Shown: positions 12,661-27,223, counted from the stretch's first letter. The stretch is DNA of 64,000 nt from Synchiropus splendidus (GCF_027744825.2 NC_071336.1:27064501-27128500), one strand, 5' to 3'. Notes: generated from the letters alone by a model not told the origin. Numbers and translations: made by a program.

Positions 12661-15600
12661 TCACAATGAGACTATAATTTAAGATACTGTATAACTTTTG
12701 CATTTGTGAGAGCTCTACTACACACCCAACTAAAATGAGAGTGAGGACTTTCAAAAGATTCGAAGTGATGCTCCACCCTTGTTATAAAACAAAACACGTG
12801 TGGCATTATCCTCGATAAAAGCATTTTCTAATTCACACCTGTACATCTATTACTGTTACGATTATTATTAACAGTCAAAACAATAATAATACAGATTGAA
12901 TGAATGTTTATTGACTTTGCTTGTCTGCGGTCTGAAGTTACATATAAACTTGAAAAAAAAAAAAGATATTTTTCTCTGCCCTGCTGCAGTTCTGATAACA
13001 TTTCTTGGTATCAAACTGGAATATTTTCTCATTTAAAGTTTAAAGTTCAAGACAATGGCAAGTATTTCTAAGGCGTCTCAGAACAAACCTTGAAACACTG
13101 AGCTGAAAAAATGAAAGAAGAAAGTCAGTTATGTTCATAAATACACTGCACGCATCCTCAGTGTCCTTCACCCAAAGTTGACTTCTATTGACATGAGCCA
13201 TATTGTGTTGTTGCACATCCCACTGGGTTTCTGTCATATTAACACTCTCTCCCTTCCTTGAAGAAATACTCTGGCGAGTGTCCTTCCCCAGAGCATGACA
13301 GCAACCCAGCTATCCTGCACGTTTGCCTGGGAGAAACTTTTTCTCTTTCTCTCCACTGCCACGCCGTCTAAAGGGATTTTAAGAGGATTTGCTGCACCCG
13401 TTTAGTTCCAGAAAGCACTCGCTTGTGGAATTTCTTGAAAGTCTGGCTGCGAGACTCGAAGGCGTTTTATTTTCAGTGGTGTGGGAGAAGTGTGTGCGGA
13501 TGCTCGCGAGCATGGGCACGAACACACACTGTAGGTTTCTGTGGTGCCGCTTGTTGACTAAAATCCCAGAATCTTACTCATTCTTTCTATTCTCACTTGA
13601 GTCCATCTTCATGCCAAGTCTTGACTGCAAGAGCGGTGTTTGACTACGCTGCAGATGTGATGTGTAATATGTGGGTGGTTGCCAGCTGTAGCTGGGGGGT
13701 AATGGAGGCGTGATGGTACTCTGCCAAATTATGTTTGCCACTGCGGTCTGTTCTGCTTCCTCAGAGCTCCCGCTGGCTGTACCTGTTGCTCAGTGGAGAA
13801 CAGTGATCGGTTTACTTCCCAGTGTACCGCAGCTGAGATCTGACTCTTCTTTTCTGTTCAATACCAGAAGGCAATCCCCCTCAAGTGAGTGGGCACCAGG
13901 TTATAAGGATCAGTATTTGAATAATGAGTTATATAAACAGCACTTCTATGATCAGCGCTTTCAAATATAATCCAAAAGGAAAAGGTTATTGTGATGTTGA
14001 AGAAGAAGTAGAAGCGCACATCATATTCAGAAAAGGTGAAGGAGAACTGATTACATTTGTTTTGAAGGTACAGACACCGCTGGCGCTATTCCTTCTCCTC
14101 TTGATTTCAAGCCTGGAAAAAAAAAAAGATGTACGGCCCCAACAAGTCAGGGTCAGCTTTTCACAGATGTAGCTGGGGGCCGCGGGAAGACTGGCTTTTG
14201 TAAAGATAAAATGGAAGGCCGAGGTCACTACATTGAAGCTTCAATTGGAGTCGTACGGTGTTAACACTGCCAATCATAGTTTTAGTTAGAGGTGAAAGAG
14301 AGAGTTCAGCCTCGACATCAGAAGGACTGGAGTTGCTATATAGTAGCGTGAGGATGAGTTGGTTTCGTTTTGGAGGTCATTTTGTATTGGTGAGAACTGG
14401 GTGTGGAGTTCATGCTTGACCATTGGGTTTATGTGAAAGTGGGCTTCCTCCTACTGACCAACTGGGTTGTGTTCTGGCTCGTGAATGAACAGTCACATTT
14501 TCTTTCAATTCTTTCATATTTTTTCTTCTCTGTAATGATTGAAAAGAAAAGAAAATCCATCAGTTTTGTGCAGCTGGACCTCTTACATTTCAACTCATAG
14601 CGCAGGGTGAAGATGGAGCTGATGTCATCATCAGCCAGAAAACCAGCATTTTCCACCTGCTACACTTAGGTTGGTTAAGGTAAGTTGAGCGAAGTGTTGC
14701 AAATATGGCAGTAATTCGTGGAAGGTTTCGTTGAATCCAACTGGTTGGATTACACGGAAAGGATAGAGCCGACTGCGTTGAGGTTTTGTTGTGGTTGTGC
14801 TGTGTCTCCAACCATGCTCCATCAATATACAGTGGATGCTCCCTCCATCTCGTCATATTGTCCACCAATATGCTTACAAATGCCTGGCAAAAGACTTGTT
14901 CACATCCATTTTTCACCACTGAACAGGTGAGTTGTTTACTTGCTCTGTGAGAGTCGCGTTCAGGTTTGAATGTATGGCCTTGAATGAAAGACTGGTCTTG
15001 AGTACTAGTACACTAGATTTATGTTTAGTATGGGATGTTCTGTGTAGCATAAGTATCACTCCACAACCTACCTGGTAGCTAGGTGCAGGAGAATATTGAC
15101 ACTTGACTGTAACACAAACATTCTCCAGTTCTTTTGAGAAGAAATTGCCGAGTCAGCAGAGCAGTGAGAGGGTACACTAGCAGACCCTGGGTTTTCCCCT
15201 TCTGCCATTTGGCCATATTCAGAACAGCTCTCTGGCCACAGCTGATAGACTGTAACAGTGGCCACATGCTTCGAGTTTAATGATGTTTCTTTTCTTTTTG
15301 TGAACTCAATATCCTCTGAATAGCTGCAGGGAATTTCATTACTACTCTAATAAACCTTCAGTGGGAGGAGAGTTGCTTTTTTTCCAATCGAAGGTCAAAT
15401 ATAAATGTCACCGGACCAAACAAAACATTCATTTGTCAATTCTTCTCTCTGACTCACAGCTGAAGCTCTCATTCTCTCTCTCTCTCAGTCTCCACGTCCT
15501 CATGGATTCCAGCGTTTTGAAGGAAAAGCAGCCTCTTTTTGTTGTGTGAACTGCCTGGCGTTTTCTGTTTGAAGCCATTATTCAAATTCTCCTCTGGTCA

Positions 15601-17130
15601 TTAACAAAGAACGCCAAGTGTCCCTCTTGTGCTCAGAGGAGTTATTTGTGATCAGAATGAGGCACTTTGCGTTTTGGTACAAACTGTTAAACAATCTCTA
15701 CATGAGGTGTCGGTTGTTTTTTTTTTTTCCATTTTATTACGGACCCTTCAAAGACGACTCGGAAAACGTTTGTCATACCTGGAAATCAGGTTTTTAACCA
15801 TTATTTCACCCACAACATAAGAACGTTTTCTGAGTGCCAGGGCTCAGAATCATTCATCAAGCCACAGGGCATGAATATTTAGCAGTGTGTGTGAGTGATC
15901 CTGGTCAAGATGTCCACTCTTTCTCTGATCCCTGATGGTCGTAAACCTTATCTCTTCTTAAGAAATCCTCCTGTTTTGAACGGCATTTCATTGCCACTGG
16001 CTATTGCAGAACCCTGTGTGAGGCCGATGGCTTGACAGTCTGTTTTGATGGATAGAATGTGTATTTTGTATTATTGCTAATGCTTTTGCAATGACTCAAT
16101 CGACTATTGAAGCTTTTGTTTCCTGACAGTGACTTGAACACAACCTGTCTCTGTAGTTCCCTCCATCTATTTACAAGTAGTGAGACATGTTTATTCATTA
16201 ATCTGTCGGGATTGTGAACTTTTTGTTTAGCTTCTTGACTGTGATGTTGGTGTATTTCCAGCGAGCGATATGAAGTGAAGGTGAAACCGAGACTATATTG
16301 CATTTTTCACTTCATCTCTGGTTTATATATTTGAGTCCCTGATGCTCTGAGAGGAGAGAGGTATGTGAAGCAGATTCATTATCTGTGTTGAGAGAACCAC
16401 CAAGCACAAATACATTCTCATCTGCCCTTTTCGTCTTCTGATCTTGGCATTAAGTCTTCAAGGACTTTTTTTCCTTTCAATTTTCAGCTTTATTTATCAT
16501 GCCAAGAATTGTAGTAGCATTTTACAATCGCGTGATCTTAGATTCTTGCGGTAGTCCACTTTATTCACGATTCATACTGCATCAAATTGAATTCCTGTAG
16601 CTATAGCTATGTCTAGCAGCACAGTAGTCACTGTACGAGGGCTTTGTCCATATCATTCTGCCCTAGTACGATATTTCAACAGCTTTTATACATCATGTTC
16701 TGTAACTGCAGTTTAAGAATATTAGTTTTTGGTCAGTATTAATACTAATACTAATCCTGTTTTTGAGTGAACCTTTGGTAAAAAACTAGTCAGCCTTAAC
16801 AAGGCTATTAAGGGTTATAAATATTGTCTATTGTCTGACTCTAAAGTACCTTTGGTTTATCTGATGGACTAGAAACCTGCGATGTGTGAAATGCTATTCC
16901 CATCAAGCCATGTATTGTTTAATGGAAGTAGTATTAAAGTGATTTTGTTTTCGGCTTGGCCGAGATGCGAGGTACTGTATATTGATGAAAGTGGCATGTA
17001 GGATTAATGCTTGACTGCTTTTTACGACACACTTCATCACATATGCAACTTTTTAATGCTGCATATTTCATTGTTCTATTATGACATGAGGTTAAAGCAA
17101 GGCATTGTTGTACTCGATAAGCTGAAGAGC

Positions 17131-17280
17131 CCTCCTGAAACAGTGATCTCACTTTCAGAGGTCAGTAGGTGGCACTCTTGGTTTAAAAATGATTCATTGA
17201 AATATTGTTTAAATGTCTTTGGAGCAGAGAGTGCCATCTGCTGGGCTCTCAAAATGAGGACGCTGTATTATGAAGCCTCA
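17131..17280. mobile_element. Palindromic MITE, copy B
   Basis: The left arm is cctgaaacagtgatctcact and the right arm is aaaatgaggacgctgtatta then tgaagcctca. The arms are inverted repeats of each other and match copy A (28720-28886). Each arm carries a CTCF-like core: tcagtaggtggcactc on plus (17162-17177) and ccagcagatggcactc on minus (about 17230-17246). The centre is AT-rich with no coding capacity. The family is not one I can name. Confidence 0.75.
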
Positions 17281-19284
17281 CCAGTCCATCACTTCTCTAC
17301 GCCACGTTCCTGAATAAAGGTTTTGAAATGTGATGTAAAATAATTTGGCAGGTACCATGAACTCAAATGCATTATATTGTAGCGTGGTCCAAGAAGCATG
17401 CAGCTCAAGTAGCTTGACGACCATTTATTCCCACTTGAACCAGTGAACAGAGCGAGAGTCATTTGCATTACATTACCTAAATAACCCTTCAAATTACCTA
17501 ACTACGACAACACTTTCCTATTGCTTTACCTAAATTAAACACTAATATTTACACCACAAGCTCACTACCCACAGTCCTTTGCGACACAGTTCACCAAGGT
17601 CGCTACAATATACTTTTTAAATTAAAAGCTGACATCAGTCATCATCATCACAGTCCTGCAGTGTTTATTCATGTTACTAGAATCATTTATGCAATAATAA
17701 ACATGTTTGCTACACCATACACGCGGTGGTGTTCGTTCAAAGTCACTTGTGGTTGTTCTTTAATTCAACACAGGTCCCATTAAAGGAGGCACAGGGACGT
17801 AAGAAAGTCTTCCAGCGATCCTGACAACCATTTTAGCAAGTGGAATGATTACTCCGCTGCTCGGACCGTGTTTGGCCAATGAATCTCCCACAGCAGTCTC
17901 TAGCAGTGAGGAGGTTTGGTGCGGCCCAGGACGCATGTTGGAGGGCAGGCACCTCCACGGTTGGGCCAGCCGCAGGGGGGGCTCGGTTTTCTGCCGAAAA
18001 GGGAAGTATTTTCATCGCTGCCTTGAAATGATTCTGAAGCATTTCTGTATTTATAGTTTGGAGTGGTGTCATTAGTGGCCGCATCAGCTGGGATTAAATG
18101 TGACAAAGTGATTTGATTTAGTTATCTGTGAATGTGACGCGTCTCAAGCAGGGAGGGATACAGTCTGGTCAAGTGGAGTCATTTCTCAGCTTCCAGCGCG
18201 GCAAATTGAATATGATTCCAGACACGTGAAGGTGACCGCTGTCAGCCGCTCAGCCTCTGGCAGATTGTTTTCTTTGTCTAATCTCTCCCACTTCTAATCC
18301 GTCTCAATATAAACAGCTGTGACAGGCCGATCATTAATTAATATTGCCACAACAAATTAGTGACGGCGATCGCCCGGCCCAGCCCTGAGTCTGAGGGAGA
18401 GATGTAACAGTACGAGAGAGAGGGCGCCGCGTGAACGCCGCCTCGGAGAGCGGCTGATTAGCAGCTTTGGAGACGTGCTAGTCTCGCAGCTTCAGAGTGA
18501 AGACAGTGATGGCCACACTTACACAGGAACTGACAACAACTGTGCGCTGAGCATCAGCTGTGAATGACAACATCGCGGCTGCACAGGAACCACAGACGGT
18601 GCGACTCCTACATGGAAATCGTAATTACTATATAGTTATGGTTTTCATGTTAATAGAATAAATGAGTTCCATTACATCACACGTCTGCTGCAGTCCTGAT
18701 CATGGTAGGCACAAGCCAGGTGCATATTTAACACTGAGTCTACTTCTGTCTGTGAAGCAGTTGAGTGCGACAGTAAAATACATTGTTTACCTCTGGTTAA
18801 TGTCAATATCAAGTGTTTAGTTGGTGTGAGAACAACAAAGGTTGAGCTAATTTTACATGTTAGAATTAAAGGCGCAACATGCTAAAAAATTATTTCATTC
18901 ATTATTCACAATGATTCCCAGTGATGAGGCTCCGTGAGATGCACAGGACGTTTCTTTAAACTTGTTTTTTTTTTTCCGTCCATCACTGTTAAATGGTTTT
19001 AAGGATTTGGGTGACATTTCCAGGAAACGTGAAATGATCCGTATCGACGATGGATCCAGGATTTTTTTATTAAAGGATTCGGTGGGAGAATGTGTTGGGG
19101 AGGACTGAGGCTGCTTGGTGGATGTTTGCGCTCTCAGAGTGCTTTTCTAGGTTTTTTTTTTTTTGTTTTTTTTCCCCATCAGTGGTTACCAAAACAAGTC
19201 ATCTTCTTCCACCTAAAGAAATCTTGTCCCTTATCACAACTATCACCTTAAAATTTGACAGTAATTCACTTCTTCCATGAGCTT

Positions 19285-20120
19285 CAGTGGTCGTCCTCTT
19301 CTTCTTGTGGTATCTCCAGCTCTCCATCTCTCCTCCAAACCATCCAAGTCTAAACTAAGACATTATAAAATATGGTCATTCATGTTGATATTGTGGCCTG
19401 AATTGACTATATGCAGTATGAGTGTAAGAAAATATTGATAAATTGAAATATTTCAGTTCTCGATAGCACAATACTAAATTGCTTGGACGTGTTTGTAAGT
19501 TTACTGCAGCATCCGACCTCTGGTTAGCAGCAAGTAATTATTTTATACTATTATTATTATATATTGCGTGGGAATGTATGTTTCATGGTGCATAACTGCC
19601 GACTAAAAGGGCTGGTTGTGTGATGGCAAATAAAAGCCAGAAATGAAGCCATCAGACCAGGAAGTAAAACAAACTTATGCTTGGTGAACTGTACTGTGCT
19701 TGACAAATGTCTTGTGCAAATGTAGATGTTTACCATCAAATACTTCACTTAAAGTTTCATTTGCTCATACATTTTTTTTCTTAAAAATCCAGGCACAACT
19801 GCTGGGTGTGATGTCATCGTACACCGAGTGATAGCAAGGGAGTTTTTTCCCTGAAACACCCCTGTGCTTACGGTCCATTTATAGATAGTCTTGGATGACA
19901 ATGGAGATTCTCTTACTGTGGATGATACAGAAGTGTTGATTTGGTTGAAAGACAACCACATAAGATATTGAGGGGTTTGTATGACTAAGGGGGATGTTCA
20001 AGAAAGGATGAGGTACAGGAGGATGACTTGCTGTGGCAAGCCCTGATGTTAAATGCCATAAGGAAACAAGAAGGTTGGTGGTTTGCTTCGAGCATCTGCT
20101 GGACGTGAAGCCTGAAGTGC
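19285..20120 (-). mobile_element. Possible further RTE-like LINE remnants
   Basis: The pieces gtggtcgtcctcttcttctt and gtatctccagctctccatc (19289-19330), and on the minus strand gccacagcaagtcatcctcc (about 20020-20040), resemble parts of fish RTE elements. They are short and not contiguous, and the assignment is weak. Confidence 0.25.
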
Positions 20121-23100
20121 CTTGGACATGAGCATGAGGTGTCCTCCTAGAAGGAGTTAATGGAGATGATGTGGGATGAAGGGTAGAAGTTAGAGTCCGG
20201 GTCAGCCAAGGAGCGGATCGCGCCATGAGAACAACCAGTTTAAAGTGAGTCTTTTGACCATGTTGTTGTTATGGAAAAAAAATAAAAAAATCAAATGTTT
20301 CAGATTATTTATCCTTTTGTTCATATTTCTCACCTGGCATTTGCAAAAAAAAAAAAAAAAAAAAAGATAATAACATAATAATGGTGTTGAAAAGTCAGGC
20401 TTTGCTCCCGGACGGTCTCAGTGGCCTTTTAAATCGTCACTTAGCTCCTCATTTGCTGTTTAAAGAGGAAGCAGCATTTGGCGCTTGTGACATTACCGAA
20501 CAATAATGTTTCCTCATCTGGACGGAAAGGTTAGAATCCTCCTCCGCTGCCTAATATGTATGCAAAATATGACCTATGGAGCTACAGGCTGTTAAGTCTT
20601 AATGTACCACGTCAGCATGCAGCTATGAAGGAGCGTGGAACACACAGAGAGAGAGAAACGGCTCTGTCACGAGACGCCACCTCACGCTAAAACACCGCCG
20701 TTATCTCGCGCCGGCGCTCATGTCTGCACCTCTTTACCGTCGAGTCTCTGTCCTCACTTCCACTAAGTCTTCATTGTCAGTGACAGTCCTCCATCCCTCT
20801 TCCCCCTGCTGTCTCTCCCTCCTCCGTTCCCCTCCGCGGGCTGCATCTCCGAGCTGGAGTGGGGCTATAATCATTTCTGGAGAACCTCTCACACTTCATT
20901 AAAAGCATAATCAACTTCATTACAATTTCATAGGCGTTCAGGTACCAAATGGCTTCCAATAAATCACCACTATTGGTCCTGTGTGGCTGGCATGTGTGGG
21001 TTTATCTCGGGTTCTCAGGCAGGAGCGGGTAGACGAGGAGGGAGCTGAGGGAGGCGGAGGTCTGGATGTCTGACCTTTAAATGACCTTCCTGTCTGACGC
21101 AATGGACCCTTCCGTCGCAGAAACGCGCAATAAAGATGATGGGCCAGAAAATGCATATCACGTTGCCACGTTCTCCAGAGCGGTGTTTTTAACACCCCTA
21201 TTTGTGGTGTTGTAATGAGGGCAATCCATTCTAATCTACCAGCCATCGTCCATGATGTTTCTGGCCGAATCCCAAAAGTTCAAAGAAAGCTTTTCCCCAT
21301 CATCAAGGCAGCCTTTAAACACCTGGTTTTTAGATGCTTCTTCTCATTCTTGTTCAGTTTTGACGGCAAATTAGGTCAGTGGGACAAGATGACATCTGTT
21401 ACATCGGAGTATTCCCAGTTCTTTGCCAGTGAATTGTGCAAAATCAAGGTCAAAATTCAATAAATTATCCTTTTAATGGAGCAACTGGAGCAGATCTTCT
21501 GTTCCATCTTTTCGATCAGCCAAGTACGGAAGGCTTTTCCCATGCTCCAGATCCATAGGTGTTGGCTTAGACTTGTAGGTGAAACAGTGTTGTCCTTTAA
21601 ATATTACAATACATATTGCTGAACTTGAAGTATCGCAAGAAATCACAACTTTCAGTTAAATTTCGCAGTCCAACGGTGGACTGAACAGCTTACTGAATCA
21701 GCAAAATAACAAGAGAATGTCACTTTTTTACACAAGTTTCTATCTATTAAATATCAATGCATCCGACTTGAAATATGAGGACAATATCACACAATCAAGT
21801 ATTGCAATATTTCATCAAAAATATCGATACAATATTAAGTATCGCAATATTTGAGCGTATTGATATTTTCTTACACCCTTATTTGGGGGAAATAAATGCA
21901 GGACTCCATCTGTGCTGCGGGAAGTTTTGCAGGTGTTAGCAAGAATTCAAATAGTTAAACCCTCCAAAAGAGAAAAAAAAAACTTGAATTTCTATTCCAG
22001 ATCCACTAATTTATCATTCTGTTCCATTATCAGATTTTATATCCACTAAATTTTAGTATTAAATTATGAGGTTTCGTTTGTATGCCTTTGCTATGCCTCT
22101 TAAAATGACGCATCATCTTCAGTCCGCAAACAGGAACTGCGCTAACCCCTCCAGTAACTGTTCATTTCCCTGCTTCCAGGTCGGTGCGTTGTTTCGCAAG
22201 TGATTCATTAGCTGAAGATATCAGTGCCGTTCCTCTCACCAACGAATTAGCCTGAATATGTTAAAAAGAAAAATTAAACATGTTCCTTATTCTGTGGGAG
22301 TGTGCTGTGCCTCCCTGGGGGGGGACTAAATGGGTGAGGCTAAAATATGGTGTATGTGCTGCATGTCTGTAAGCGAGGGGGGGGATGATGGGAAAGAGGC
22401 AGGCGGCGATGGAGGTGAGGATGGATGAAGTGCAGGGGGGGATATGGAGGGGTCGGAGGGCCCTCAGTGGAACAAAAGACCTTCAGGATTAATTAGGCGT
22501 CAGATTGGTTGCAGGGCACCGAGGGGGGAGAGCAAGACAACGGGTGAGGGAGAATTTAGCATTCCGTGTAGCGTGTGTGTCCTCAGCACTCATTTTTCAG
22601 CTGCCTGCCCATGAGTATACAACAGCCAGCTAGTTAGAGCTCGCGCCTGCAACCATTGTCCACCTGGTTATAGATGGAGCTTCCTCTCCCACTTCATGTA
22701 TTTTTATGTTCTCCCGGCAGGAGGTACGAGGATACGCAGGGGTCAGGTATATATCCCGTCATGTTTACACGACTGCCCTCGTGCCGGGGAATTGGTGACA
22801 TGAAATCACCAGTAAAATATTTCACAGTATTAGCTGTGATTGTGTGCGCGTGAGGCGGGAGGGGAATAACAAACAAGGAAGCATCCCGGTAGCTCACTGA
22901 GGTGAATATTGCTGCTTAAATATTTATGATTCCTGCGCGTAAATTGTTTTGGATGAGGTTCATGGACTGCAACAGAGTATTATTTGTTACTGGAATGCAA
23001 ACTTAAGTCGGATTCATCCACTTTTGGATGTGAGGAGGACGAATGATGTCCTTGTTGTTGCCTTCCTGATTTTAGACTTTAAGTTTAGACTTAGTTGAAG

Positions 23101-23200
23101 GTCACTAAATGTGTTAGGTTTTTTTTGGCTGAAATATTGAAAACAGTATGAGAAGTGAATAAGAGGAAGAGGCGTTGGTGGAGTCACAGATGGAAGCTAG

Positions 23201-23700
23201 TGCCTATAGGTCCATTTATGCCCCCTTTATGTGCAGACTATCCATGTTTCAGACGTTACTGTCACTGAGCACATGCCTTCATACATTCCTTGCATTGCTA
23301 TTGCTGTTCACCAATTTATCCACCAGGGGGAGCAGACGAGAGTCAAAAGTTTATGACAACAGCAAACTCCAAAACAAACAGAAACTGTGGAAGAAGTATT
23401 GATATTGTACCTCTTGCACAAAAGAGGCAGCGTAATTGGAGGTGATGGTCTGTGAGGGCGTTAAATATATCGCAACAGAAAGAGTTTCCACCATTGTGAT
23501 GTCTTCTTTGTGTCTCATTAGAGCTATGTATCGAGTTGTAACAGCAACACTGCCCCCCACGGTTTCCGGGGGTACTGCTCTGTTTGGTCTGTATCCGTGA
23601 GCTTTGTGGAAACGTGCAGACATACGGACGCAGAGCACAGACAGAAGGCTTTGTCCATAGCCAAATCCAACATAACCATGACCACAAATGGGCCTGCAGT
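23201..23700. mobile_element. Inverted-repeat element E, copy 1
   Basis: The left end tgcctataggtccatttatg (23201-23220) and the right end cacaaatgggcctgcagt (23683-23700) are imperfect inverted repeats. The interior is closely similar to 30836-31266. Shared blocks include gaagaagtattgat, tgtcttctttgtgtctcatt and agcaacactg followed by cccccacggttt. It carries ccaccagggggagcag (23321-23336), a CTCF-like core. No transposase is present; the superfamily is unassigned. Confidence 0.7.
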
Positions 23701-26700
23701 CTGACTGTTCTGTGACTCAATAAACGTCAGTTGGAAAAGAGCTTGTAAGTTGAGTGAAAAGTCAGATCTACACAGGATTGTATCAATAATATATATATGA
23801 CTGAAATGAATGTATTGGAACACATCAACGGCTTCATGAATAATCGCAGATTTATTCGGGTCACAGGCACAACCTGCACATTTAAGTTGCAGAATCAGGG
23901 CTGCCTGTTAATATGGTCTTGCTTGTCATTGTCACAAAGGGATGTTTCCATCTGACCTTTCATTGCACTTGTTCCGCTCCGATGCAGGAAGTGGGTTGAT
24001 CTCTGCATACAGATCACAGACTGGGTCACTGTGAGTCAGAGCTTTGCCGGTGATCTCAGAGGAAATCGTTCCTCAGATCACGTAGGTGTTAGCCAGCGGG
24101 TGAGAACGTTGGTGTCCATCACCATGTTACATTTGGCATCAGTGAGTAGATGGAGAGCTGTGATAAACCACTCTGCTCAAAGTTCAAAATGTTATAACTG
24201 ACATGCAGCATGTTTTCTTGTGATTTAGTTCAACTTGCTGGAGCCAAAAACCCTCTCTCATACTTTCAATGCACGTCCAGTGTTTCTCTACTGTAGTTCC
24301 TGCTTTTCTGTCAGCAAGTACATGCTGTAATTGATCCATTACTCCTGCCCTGCTCCAGGATTTCTCCCACTGTTTGCACTCTCCTGTGCGAAATGATGGG
24401 CTGATGAGGAAATGTTGTGTTGCACTTCACCTAACAACTTGAGAGGTAACTTTTTATGGGTGCTAAAAACAAAACGGCACCTTTACAGTGTGATGTGTGT
24501 GTCTAAGAAATGGATGAGGCTACATGTTAAACATCCCAAATATGGGGCCATTTCTCAATGGCCACATCAAAGGACATGGTATTCAAATCTAAGTGTGTAC
24601 AACAATGTACATCATTTTTTCTGTCAAACTTGTATGCCAACTATTCAACTCTTCGTTCAGGCAGTCGTGACTGGTTTACTATCAAAAGAATGAATGAAGA
24701 ATGAAGCCCCATTTGAGATTCTGAAGGCTGATTTTTGGGCAGGTACTGGGCTAGAGATGCCCCGTAGCAATGTTTACATCTGCTTTCCTTCTGTCTATGC
24801 TGCTTTTTGTTTACCTTGACAAAATGATATTTGTCAAACAAGTCTTCAGTATTCATATTTTGGAAACATTACTGAGGTTGTGAGAGATTTTTCCGAAACC
24901 TGCAAACCTTTTCATTGAGGCTGAGGCAGAAAAAAGGATATTTTATTTGGAAATGTGTACTTTGTTTACCATGCCAAAGTTTTTTGGAAATTCTGAACAT
25001 TGAAAGAGAAAAAGCCACGTCTCAGCTACTTAGTGGAAAACATACTAAGTTTGAAGGTTATGACAAGATTTATTTCTTCAGTGCTGCCATTTAAATTTTG
25101 TTCAGGGATGGGCCCTGTAGTTGTGCTAGAGACAAAATCTTATGTGCGAGTTGAACTCCTTGACCCAGTGTGGGAACTTAAATTGCATTCAGAAGGCACC
25201 CATTCAACAGCACGTCTGACTGGCAGCGTGAGATTTACAAAAGAAGGTTTTAGAGGACAACATGCTCCCACATAAGCACACAATAAACCTTAAGTCTTCT
25301 TTGCCTTTTTCTCTCTTGGGTTGAATATTGACTCCCTTCCAGTTCATTGTTGAGCTCTCTGCCTTCTCTGCTGGCCTGGTGAAGGAGCTTAGAGAATATG
25401 TGTGTGTGTGTAAGTGTGTGTACACGTTGGAGTGAAAAGCCTTGAAAGAGAAGGTGACAAAGAACATGTGCATTTGTTCTGGTCTATCTGGCGTTCTGTT
25501 ACTCGGCAAGCAGCACGTGATGGATTTTTTAGTAAATGTCAAAGGAGCCGAGGCCACAAGAATGATTTTCTGACTCGCTCCTCACGTGGCTGTTTGCATT
25601 CATTTCCACCACCGCAGGTGCCTATCCCCAGATGCCTTGTGTGACTTTAACAACGTCACTTTCTTTTTTCTTGACGTCGATTCATCATGGCAATATTGTC
25701 GTGGCGTTCATGCCAGTGTCGGCTTGCCTGGCTCAAGTCAATATCACTAGCTGGAGACGGAATTGTGAAATCCACTTCAGTGCCCTCTTCCGAAGACGAC
25801 AAACCCAACGTGCTTCCTTTTCCGTATTGCATTATTCCGTCTGACCTGACCCTGCTCGATTCTATGAACGAAAATAATGTCCTTGTCTATCAGTCCCCCA
25901 CCTCTCCAGGGAATCCCCCTCAATCCACCGCCTGTGGTCTACACTCCCTGAGTCAAGTGGCTCCACAAACACCCAGCCATGATCTCTACTAGCACACAGT
26001 GCTGTCAGTCACATTTCTCTTAGAATCAGTTTAACATATAGCACCAATTACATCTCAGCAACTATTGTGACCCATCTCTCTGTGCATCACACAAGAGCAA
26101 TGCCAGTTCTACCTCTCAGAGGCAACATCATCCACCTGCACTGCAAACACACGGCAACTTTCACCACTCTCACTCTCTTCGCCCCTGTCCCCCGTGTCAA
26201 CATTAGCTTTTCTGTGTGATCCCTCGTCCACTGTTAAGAATTCAGGAGCACCCAGAGCTATGAATCAAATGTCAGTTCTGGCACTGGAACCTTATCAGGA
26301 TCCAGTGATGTATGGCTGGCTGGAGGGTCTCTGACACGCCACTCACTTGGCACGCTGGACAGCACAGTCACCAGCAGCATGAGAACTTGACTGGCCATTG
26401 AACAATTCTTCAGAGGTCCAGTCCAACTCACATTCTATTTGAGTCCCAGTATGGTAAGTTTCACACTAGTAAATTCAAACTCTGAGTCGGTTCGAACGTT
26501 TAACAAAAGTGAAGCAGCTCAACTGAAGCATCTATGCACAATGCTGTAAGAAAAATGATGTCCATTGCTAAAATTAATATGCATGCTGAAAACAACAACC
26601 CCAATACTAGTAAAAGTTGCTTTACTATCTTGAAAAAAATTGAAGTTGGTTTCATGTTTGTGATCCGGGAATGCAGCTGACTATTTTTGGACTACGTGGT

Positions 26701-26965
26701 ATTGTAGTTAAACAATAATGTGAAAACCATGACACAAACAAGGCATGCTAGAAGCAGGCAACACATGGTCTGTATGATATAAATCCCATCATGCAATGCA
26801 GCAGTTGAAGCTATTCACGCAGTTGACCTAAGAATCAAAGGTCAAAGTCAGAGTTTGGAAATGCAGGAGAGTGGAGTAGTTTGGAGTTGGGGAGGTCATG
26901 TGGAGAGGCATGTTGAGAAAAGAATGTTGAAGATGGAGATCCAATAAGGTAACCTTGGCGATAGG

Positions 26966-27223
26966 TTAATATGGCGCAGCCTGGCTTGCTGCGGCTCCAC
27001 CTAATGGCAAACACAGAAAAGTATACGTTTCAAATTCTTCATCCGCCCATATGAGTTGGTTACCGCACACATACAGTGCTATGTTGTGGAGCACCATGCA
27101 AGCAACCCCTCTCAATTTTTCTTGAATTATTCTCTGTGACTGTAAAGAAGGAACAGCAGGGACGATGTCAAAAGCACATCCTGTGGCAGGTGTTGCTTGA
27201 CAGCATCTGAGGGCGGCAGTCAT
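26966..27223 (-). pseudogene. Possible Harbinger-type transposase remnant
   Basis: An 86-codon minus-strand frame contains IIQEKLRGVACMVLHNIAL. The ACMVLHNIAL part resembles the C-terminal helix of PIF/Harbinger DDE transposases (a CxVLHN pattern). The rest has decayed beyond recognition and no catalytic D, D or E motif is visible. A chance match is possible. Confidence 0.35.

Noticed and set aside
19879..20226. A 115-codon minus-strand frame
   Set aside because: It shows no recognised domain; parts resemble LINE remnants.
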